Source: Romanomermis culicivorax (Eukaryota > Nematoda > Enoplea > Mermithida > Mermithidae). From it: a DNA stretch of 64,000 nucleotides. Shown piece by piece: positions 57,801-64,000 of the stretch; position 1 is the first letter of the stretch; the number at the start of each line of letters is the position of its first letter. Position numbers and translations under genes: made by a program. The stretch is taken from positions 248,001-312,000 of the forward strand of contig CAWUHX010000128.1 of NCBI GenBank assembly GCA_963922205.1, written 5' to 3'. Under the pieces are notes generated by a model. It was not told where the DNA came from and searched no databases. It worked only from the letters and a program-made list of their open reading frames with translations.

Positions 57801-58150
57801 TTTCCCGGGAAAATTTTGACCTCACACATCGTAGAATCTAAACTATGTTGTTGAAATAATTTGAAATCAATTTCATAGAATTTTTTATTGTCATGTCTTT
57901 ATAATTTTAAACGTGTTTACAGCATCTGGTTAGTATTGGGCAATTACAAAAGTTCTTTTTTGGCAAAGAATCTCTATTTATTGGTGCTTCGCTCTGAATT
58001 TTTCTCGTTTTTTCAGTGCAAAACAGACTTGATTTTTGTCTTTTCAATCGCATTCATCAAAAATAGTTGATTTCTAGTAAATATTTTCGGTTTTCCAGTT
58101 TTTTGTGGCAGCGACTGAAAATATCAGTACATTGTTCAGGTATGGTACAC
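54861..58150. other. Intergenic, scattered repeat fragments
   Basis: 55240-55430 carries pieces of the CAGCAGATTT MITE family. 55440-55720 resembles 62860-63020 (CCAATTTCAGGGAGAATnTG, TTGTTTCnGTAAAAAnGCCG). The rest (55.7-58.1 kb) shows no codon bias, splice pairs or repeat edges. Confidence 0.4.
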
Positions 58151-58183
58151 ACCATACATGCACAGCATAGAAATTCTGGTGGC

Positions 58184-58235
58184 GTCAGTCAGAACAGGGC
58201 ATACCTGTACTTGGGTATGCCCTGTCCTGACTGAC
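58184..58235. repeat. Near-perfect hairpin, 22-bp stem and 8-nt loop
   Basis: GTCAGTCAGAACAGGGCATACC, 8 nt, then its reverse complement with one mismatch. It abuts a fragment of the CATACATGCAC MITE family (58152-58180) and contains GGCATACCTGTA, a terminus of another MITE family. Confidence 0.75.
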
Positions 58236-58348
58236 TTTATCATTTAGTCTTCAATAGTTTTTATCATCTTGAACCTATTATCTCATGTTTCAATCGATAG
58301 TCTCCCATATTTTATCTTTATATGTAATGAAAATCCGCATTTCTTCCT

Positions 58349-58560
58349 TTGACCATACCTTTACTTGGCGGAGGGGGGGGGTCAGGAGGGGGGACCCCCC
58401 AACTTGGCCAACCCTGTGCCCAAAATCGTCCAACCCCTCCAGTTTGGAAAAAATTAAAAAAATTTGCAAAAAAGTGTATGTTTTTTGGCCTTTTTTGGAA
58501 AAAATTTCGACTTTTTCCTACCCCCCCCCCCCAACTGGTCGGAGGTTTTACAGGTATGGG
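58349..58560. mobile_element. MITE CATACCTnTA…TTTTACAGGTATGG with C/G runs
   Basis: Shares GGCCAACCCTG, AAAAGTGTATGTTTTTTGGC and CAACTGGTCGGAGG with 19248-19441 and 23250-23400. The left end CCATACCTTTACTTGGCGG pairs with the right end. Confidence 0.6.
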
Positions 58561-59039
58561 ACAGGGGGAGTGGAATACAAAATTTCTCTTGTTCTTCATG
58601 ACGAAAAGAAAGGTCTTACGAAGTCTTCTAACATCCAAGCAGCATATACTTCAATCTATACTTCAACCTATACTGAACATTTCCGAATGTTTAATTTTAT
58701 ATTTAAGGAAATCAGTGCTTTATTTTGAAACATTGATTTTTTCGAAACTTCCCCTCATTAATTGCTTAATTAATAGCGCAACACAAAATCTAGTGTATTC
58801 TAAATTATATTTTCCTTATTTTTCAGAGTGTTTTAGAACTTAAAACTACTAGACACACTGTAATTGAACACTTTGGACATCGCCAGAGTAAGAAAAACTG
58901 TATTGAGTCGAGAAACTATTCGATAGACAAACCCTATTCGAATGTTTTTTTAAAATTCGAATTTGTGTAACACTGACCAAAACATTTTGGGATTAAAAAG
59001 TGTGAAATGATATAGCTGACGTCAAAATATTATAAATCG

Positions 59040-59260
59040 GCCATTTGCACCGAATCCAGCTGTGTAATATGTCATTCGACTCGGAACAATGTGTAGAAGA
59101 TGGCTTTGATACCAAAAGCAAGTTTTGTATTAAAGCTGTTATGAAAATGTTTAAAGTGTCGAAATTGATTAATTTGCACATTACTCATCCAGTGTTTAAC
59201 ATCATTCGATTCGGGAAAACATAGAAAAGTTGAAGCGTACGTCAAAAAACTGTTGTTTAT
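59040..59260. repeat. Diverged ~115-bp tandem duplication
   Basis: TTTGCACCGAATCCAGCTGTG…TCATTCGACTCGGAACA and TTTGCACATTACTCATCCAG…TCATTCGATTCGGGAAAACA are related in order. It lies in the upstream region of the ORF at 59301. Confidence 0.5.
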
Positions 59261-59300
59261 CACCTCAGAACCTTACCGACTAATACCAAACACCGTTTTG

Positions 59301-59519
59301 ATGACTGGAATAATGTTTTTGTTACGACGTTTTGGTCAACGGCCGCGGCTACAGTTCAATGAATACGAATTTTCGAATAATTTTCAAACGGCCATTGGAA
59401 AAGCGAAATTTTTGACCGATGCCGCGACAGTAATGTTGGAGCGTGGCGTGATAAATTGCGCCGCAGCCGGCCTGAACGTAAAATTTCTCCTTTATTACCT
59501 GAAAAATTTGATTGAATGA
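59301..59519 (+). CDS. Small protein, 72 aa, unrecognised; possible mitochondrial presequence
   Basis: ATG at 59301 gives MTGIMFLLRRFGQRPRLQF, a hydrophobic and arginine-rich start without acids, followed by YEFSNNFQTAIGKAKFLTD, ERGVINCAAAGLNVKFLLYY and stop. Third positions are unusually GC-rich for this window (GCC, GCG, GGC, CTG, AAC), a strong coding signal. The frame is open upstream to a CAG at 59264, so it may instead be the last exon of a longer gene. No family was recognised. The presequence idea is inference. Confidence 0.5.
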   Translation: MTGIMFLLRRFGQRPRLQFNEYEFSNNFQTAIGKAKFLTDAATVMLERGVINCAAAGLNVKFLLYYLKNLIE

Positions 59520-59964
59520 ATATTTTTAAATTTAAACCTTTTGTGCGACTATATTGTTAAGATCGTAAAAAAGATCCAGGAAAAGAAAATTGTCTCTCCA
59601 CGACATAAATTGGCATCAAAAATTTTGAATTGTCGTAAAACTATCTAAACTCCAGTCGTATTAATCAGTCCATGAGTCCGTTATTTTGATCCATGAACTG
59701 AGGCTCTTTTCAAACAGAAGATCAGACCAATCTTCAAACAATAATCACAGTTCAAAATTTTTTATCATTTTCAATACAAAGGATGCATATTGAACTTTCT
59801 ACCACAGAAAAACTTACTCAAAATCAACGACGTGATAGATCAATTTTTTTCATCAAATCAGATCCAAATCCCCTCATTGAAATGCTTCTACTTCTTTCTT
59901 TCCATAGCAAAATACCGACTTCCGTGATATACATCAAATCCAGTCACCAGGCTTTTTTAGTCAT

Positions 59965-61155
59965 TTTAGGGGCCTGGCCCCTTGAAGTTTGGGAATGGCT
60001 CCTAAAATTTTAGGTCTAGGAGCCAGAGGTCCCCAAGGTCAGATTTTTAAGGTAGGGGTAAAATTGAAAATTTTCGGGGGTAGTGTAGCTAAATGTCCAC
60101 TAAACACGTTATTTTGTCTCAAAATTAGGCAACCAGTGATCAATTTTAAGGGCTTTAGGTAGGGGTGATACCCCCCTCATACCCCTCCCCATGGGGTAGT
60201 CTGCTAGGAGCCATTATGGCCCCTAAAATTTTGACTTATTCACATATATCGTAGTGAGTTTTAGTTATCTTCAATCAATTTTAGATTCAAAGTAAGTGTT
60301 CTGGAGACTCTAAAATCATCTTTGCGCCTGATCCCATTGCATAATTTTTCAAATTAGCCTATTCACTGTTTTTCTACAAATCAAATTTTTGGGGGAAAAA
60401 ATTCTCGACAAAGGGAAAAAATACAGGATCTCGACATGGAAAAGATGAACTTTGGTGCATTTAAGAGATCAAAATCTCAACTTTTCAATTTTTTGTAACT
60501 ATTATTTTGAATATAAGGCCGGGTTTTAATTCATGGTCATAATGGAAGTGATTTTCATAAATGTCAAGTTCAATTTGAATTTGTCAAACATATTTTTATA
60601 TGAACATATTTTTTAGTCTGTAAAATGATATATTCATGTTTTCGAACCTTGTATGTTTATCGAATGAATTATATCTTCAAATGGATTTTCCAGCATTATA
60701 GAGTGTCGAAAATTAAACAAAAATTTCGTTGCGTAGCGCTGGAAACATATAGGAAGCAAAAGATTAATAAGTAAACAAGCCGCATTTTCAAAACCCTATA
60801 CTTTTGAGCCAGGAGGAAATGAACTAAAGTTCTATCTTGGCAGAAGGTTGCAAAAATAAATGAAATATCGTGTTTTTTGCGTAAAAATTTTCTTTGCACG
60901 AAGATTTCTCGGCCGATCTTTGTACATGTAGAAAGAAGGCTGTAACCGAAAATACTGGTTGGAAATCAAATTTTGAACAGTAATTTCTTTTAACACGTAT
61001 GAACTGATTGAATATCAATATAATATAATTATATAGTATGTTCTACTGTGTGTTAGAAATCCATTTTTCGATATTCTTGAATTAAAAATTGTTGGCTCCC
61101 AAAGTCCCAATTCGGCCCCTAAAAATTTAGCCCTATGAGCCATTTGGCTCCTGGT
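59965..61155. repeat. Interspersed repeat with GGCTCCTAAAA ends, copy 2
   Basis: Collinear with 9493-10395, including AAGTGTTCTGGAGACTC and the closing GAGCCATTTGGCTCCTGGTT. It contains a later MITE at 60024-60203. Confidence 0.6.
60024..60203. mobile_element. hAT-type MITE CAGAGGTCCCCA, copy 2
   Basis: 180 bp, ends CAGAGGTCCCCAAGG and CCATGGGGTAGTCTG, perfect 8-bp duplication CTAGGAGC (60016-60023 and 60204-60211). The empty site is preserved in the repeat copy at about 9540 (TCTAGCAGCCATTT). Confidence 0.9.
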
Positions 61156-61239
61156 TTTCAAACCAATAAAAAATCCAGCCAGTCACCTAGTAAAATTCGT
61201 GCTGCAAAATTTCCACCGGCAAGTTAAACTCTAAAGATT

Positions 61240-62580
61240 TGGGAGAATCTTCCTCGGTTTCAAATTCAAGAATATGGCTCTAAGGCTACACACTTTTTAT
61301 TCTGAACTTCGATTTGATGAGCAGAAATTCTGAGATCATTTCTGAATTTCGGACCAAGATGCAAAACTTTTCCCTAAAGTCTAGGATTTTTCTTCAACTC
61401 TAAAATTTTGGAATCTTAAAGTATCAAAATTTCATTCTAGCTTCTAGAATTTCATATCTTATAACGTCTAATGTCCTGATCTAGGTTTCAAAATCTATTC
61501 AATAATTGAGCCAAAGGATTTAATCCTTCAATGCAGAACTTTCCTTATAAAATTCAAGAAATTAACAACAAAGTAGGCTACTTAACATTCCAGACTGTAC
61601 AGGTTTTTATCCCGATATTGAACACCTCTGAAAAACAAAATTCTAAAATTTCTTCTCAAGATTCTAATATTTTCACCTAGGATCTAGAATTTTGTTTCAT
61701 CTCTAGGTTCTTAGGTATTAAGATTTGACTCTGTGTTTCAGACCGTCCATTTTAAGTTTAGAATTTGTGCTCTTACATCATAAAACTCATCATCATTGAT
61801 GCTACAAGTTGAATCTTATGACTGAGAATATTGGCAAGTTATCTTAATTGAAGAATACAGAATTTTGGTTGGTTGCAGATCTTGGATTTTGACTCTAGTG
61901 TGGTCTAGATTCGTTATTATTCATAATTTTGATCCTAAAGCCTCGACATTCAAAGGCAATTCGCCAAATTATTATAGATTTCGGGTCATGCATTAGGAAA
62001 AGAATAGGATTTCGGTCAAAGATACTATAAGATTTAGAATGTAAATTCTACAAACAATTGTGGTCCGAGATTACAGAATACTACCATTTGATCATGGATT
62101 CTTGTTTATTAGTTCTAGCTTGTTAAATTTGAACTCCAGAATCTACAGATCTGATTCGACTCCCCAAAGTAACGATTCCAGATTTTCAACCCCAAGTTCA
62201 AAAATTTCAATCGACACATATGTAAATTGTAGTTTCTAAGTGTCGAATTATGGCCTATGATGTGATCTTGAATTCGATGATCCAAGATATAAAATTTTGA
62301 TTCTGAACATATGTAGGTCTCTGGATTTTGACTCCATATTCTGCGGTGTATTCTAGAGTCCAGCATTTTGATGTTGGAGTCTAGAATGTCTGTTAGGACT
62401 GTATAACAGCGCCTCAGCTCTGATTTTCGATTTCACAACTTGATTTCTAGATTCTAAAATCTTGAATCATGAATTTTCGGAAAAATTCTTTATTCCAGAC
62501 CATACTAGGATTTTTGCTCAATATTCAGAATTTTGACCAAAAAATCTAGAACTTGCCTCAAAGAATTTGGAATTTTTGGA
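61240..62580. repeat. Degenerate TTCTAGAATTTTG repeat field, block 3
   Basis: Same motif family as 51180-52110, very diverged (TTCTAGCTTCTAGAATTTC, GATCTAGAATTTTGTTTC). No ORF of interest inside. Confidence 0.6.
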
Positions 62581-63241
62581 AGAAATAAACAAAAAGAAAT
62601 CTTACGTTTTCAAACATCAAATTACTATTTCTGATGTGAAATAGAAATTTTGAGTCACGCCGCGCAATCAGTAATGTGTTAAAACTTCACAATTTTGATA
62701 GAAATGTCGATTCAAAGTAAAAATAAAAATAAAAAAGAACATCAAAGAAAAAATTTAAAAATATTATTAAATATATAGGTATCAAAAAATAAAATTGAAG
62801 AAATTGTCGTATTTGCCCATCATTTTCATTACTAGACGTCTTTTTCAAGCACCACAATTAACAAAGGTTAGTTTTTTCTAGTTTAGGCTCTTTCCATTAA
62901 AAAAAACTTCACCAACTTCAGGGACAATATGCCATTTGTAAGGCGTAAAACGTAACTATCTTGTTTCTGTAAAAAGGCCGTCGAAAGGACGAGTACTTGA
63001 TCAGATCATCGGATCGAATCAGCCGCACCTAAAAAAATAAAAATAGAAAATTTTCCTTGTGGGAATTTTTTCTTTCCACGAACCTTGCATATCATAGTTT
63101 TCGTCATTGTCCGAATTGAACCATATATGCATGGGGATGTCAGCAAACTGTATATGACGGGCTAGAGAAATATAGAGCTACAGTAAGAATTGACGAGGAA
63201 AGAAAGTACAGTTACAAGTCAAAAAATTTTTTCCAACTTAC
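62581..63241. other. Possible intron or intergenic, nothing recognised
   Basis: Lies downstream of the last visible exon of the right-edge gene. 62860-63020 matches 55440-55720. An acidic stretch on the minus strand near 63090-63125 (DNDENYDMQ) could be a further exon, but no acceptor was found. Confidence 0.35.
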
Positions 63242-64000
63242 TGACTGGTATTAATTCTGTCCGATCCTCTTCTTCATCTTCATTCTCGACTGCAAGAGAA
63301 TCAATAGAATTGAAGGTATACAGCAGAAAAGGTACAGTAAGATATTGGAATTCGCATATATTAGGATTCACTTATTTACTATTTTCATCATCGACATAAT
63401 CATCATCACTTTCGTTGTTTTCTTCATTAACTTGGAAAAAAACAATCAACTTACACTAAAAAAGCAATTTGTAATTTTCAGATCAATTTTCCAAAATTAA
63501 CAAGTTTATGCAGTGTAAAATTTTCAATAAACTGTAGATAAAATTTAATTCAGGATCCAAATTTGGAAATTTCCAAAATTTAGTAGACTTACTTTCAAGG
63601 CAACGTTGTTGTGCATTGGGCGATGGAGTGGCGCTGGGACAATGATGCAATGATTTTTTTATGCCTGGAAAAGTACACTGTTAGAAGATGTCATTTCATC
63701 GGGTTACTGCAACTTGACCCATAATTATCAGAAAAATTTTGAAACTCGAGTATCCAGCAGGGCTTACTGTAGAAAATTTACTGAACTTACATCTCTGACG
63801 ATTGTATTTCCGGTTCTTTTGCGATTCGTCATACATTTCTCTAAAATTTTCACCAGCGATTTCTGAAAAAATTGAAAAAATCAATCAATTTTCTTTTTCG
63901 AAGCATACCATATTATTATATCTTCATTTTGAATATCATTTTTGATCGTGAAACTTTTTTCTGTCAAATCACAAACAATCAAATCTGTACAACCACCCCA
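63242..64000 (-). CDS. Partial gene of small in-phase exons, acidic protein, unrecognised
   Basis: Four minus-strand exons, 63791-63862, 63593-63664, 63380-63430 and 63242-63289, each bounded by T-rich AG acceptors and GTAAG/GTAAA donors and each of the phase 2+n+1 type, so they join without a frame break. They read IAGENFREMYDESQKNRKY, IKKSLHHCPSATPSPNAQQR, NEENNESDDDYVDDEN and ENEDEEEDRTELIPV. The acidic part suggests a nuclear or chaperone-like acidic tract. A fifth open segment at the right edge (WGGCTDLIVCDLTEK) probably belongs to it, but its donor is unclear. No domain was recognised; both ends are missing. Confidence 0.45.

Overview
This is a eukaryotic nuclear window: AT-rich, with GT-AG introns down to about 47-60 nt, T-rich acceptors ending TTTCAG, and very dense transposable-element debris. 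The recognisable genes are animal genes. A Bark beetle/Anakonda-like tricellular-junction protein plus compact introns points to an invertebrate ecdysozoan. The splice style and a start codon sitting directly on a splice acceptor would fit a repeat-rich nematode or a close relative, but the species cannot be fixed from sequence alone.

Layout. (1) 382-17331, minus strand: one large gene, reconstructed here as 19 phase-consistent exons (about 1,947 codons, 3' end beyond the left edge). It encodes a secreted or ectodomain protein of repeated [beta-helix entry - SRCR - beta-helix] units. Its introns hold MITEs, a solo LTR and other repeats. (2) 17.4-34.6 kb: no host gene recognised; stacked DNA transposons, including a four-level nest at 26666-32450 whose insertion order can be read from target-site duplications. 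(3) 34617-35365, minus strand: five exons coding for a USP7-type TRAF/MATH domain and nothing else of USP7. (4) 35.4-45.6 kb: repeats, a 97-bp minisatellite and a possible orphan exon. (5) 45688-49962, plus strand: a complete six-exon gene for a 207-aa secreted protein with two PAN/Apple domains. Its first intron contains a decayed protein-primed family B DNA polymerase copy that is itself split by a hAT element. (6) 50.1-58.6 kb: degenerate TTCTAGAATTTTG repeats, two abutting GC-rich minisatellites and MITE fragments. (7) 59301-59519, plus strand: a small one-exon ORF with strong coding bias and a basic N-terminus. (8) 59.9-62.6 kb: repeats. (9) 63242-64000, minus strand: at least four tiny in-phase exons of an unrecognised acidic protein running off the right edge.

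The genes show no operon-like relation. The Bark-like and Apple proteins are both extracellular, and the USP7-like fragment would be intracellular. No wholly new system could be demonstrated. The best leads are the TRAF-only USP7 derivative that lacks the canonical substrate-binding residues, the pogo-like element with a psq HTH, a PHD finger and arrayed subterminal sites, and the polymerase insertion flanked by a 35-bp direct repeat.
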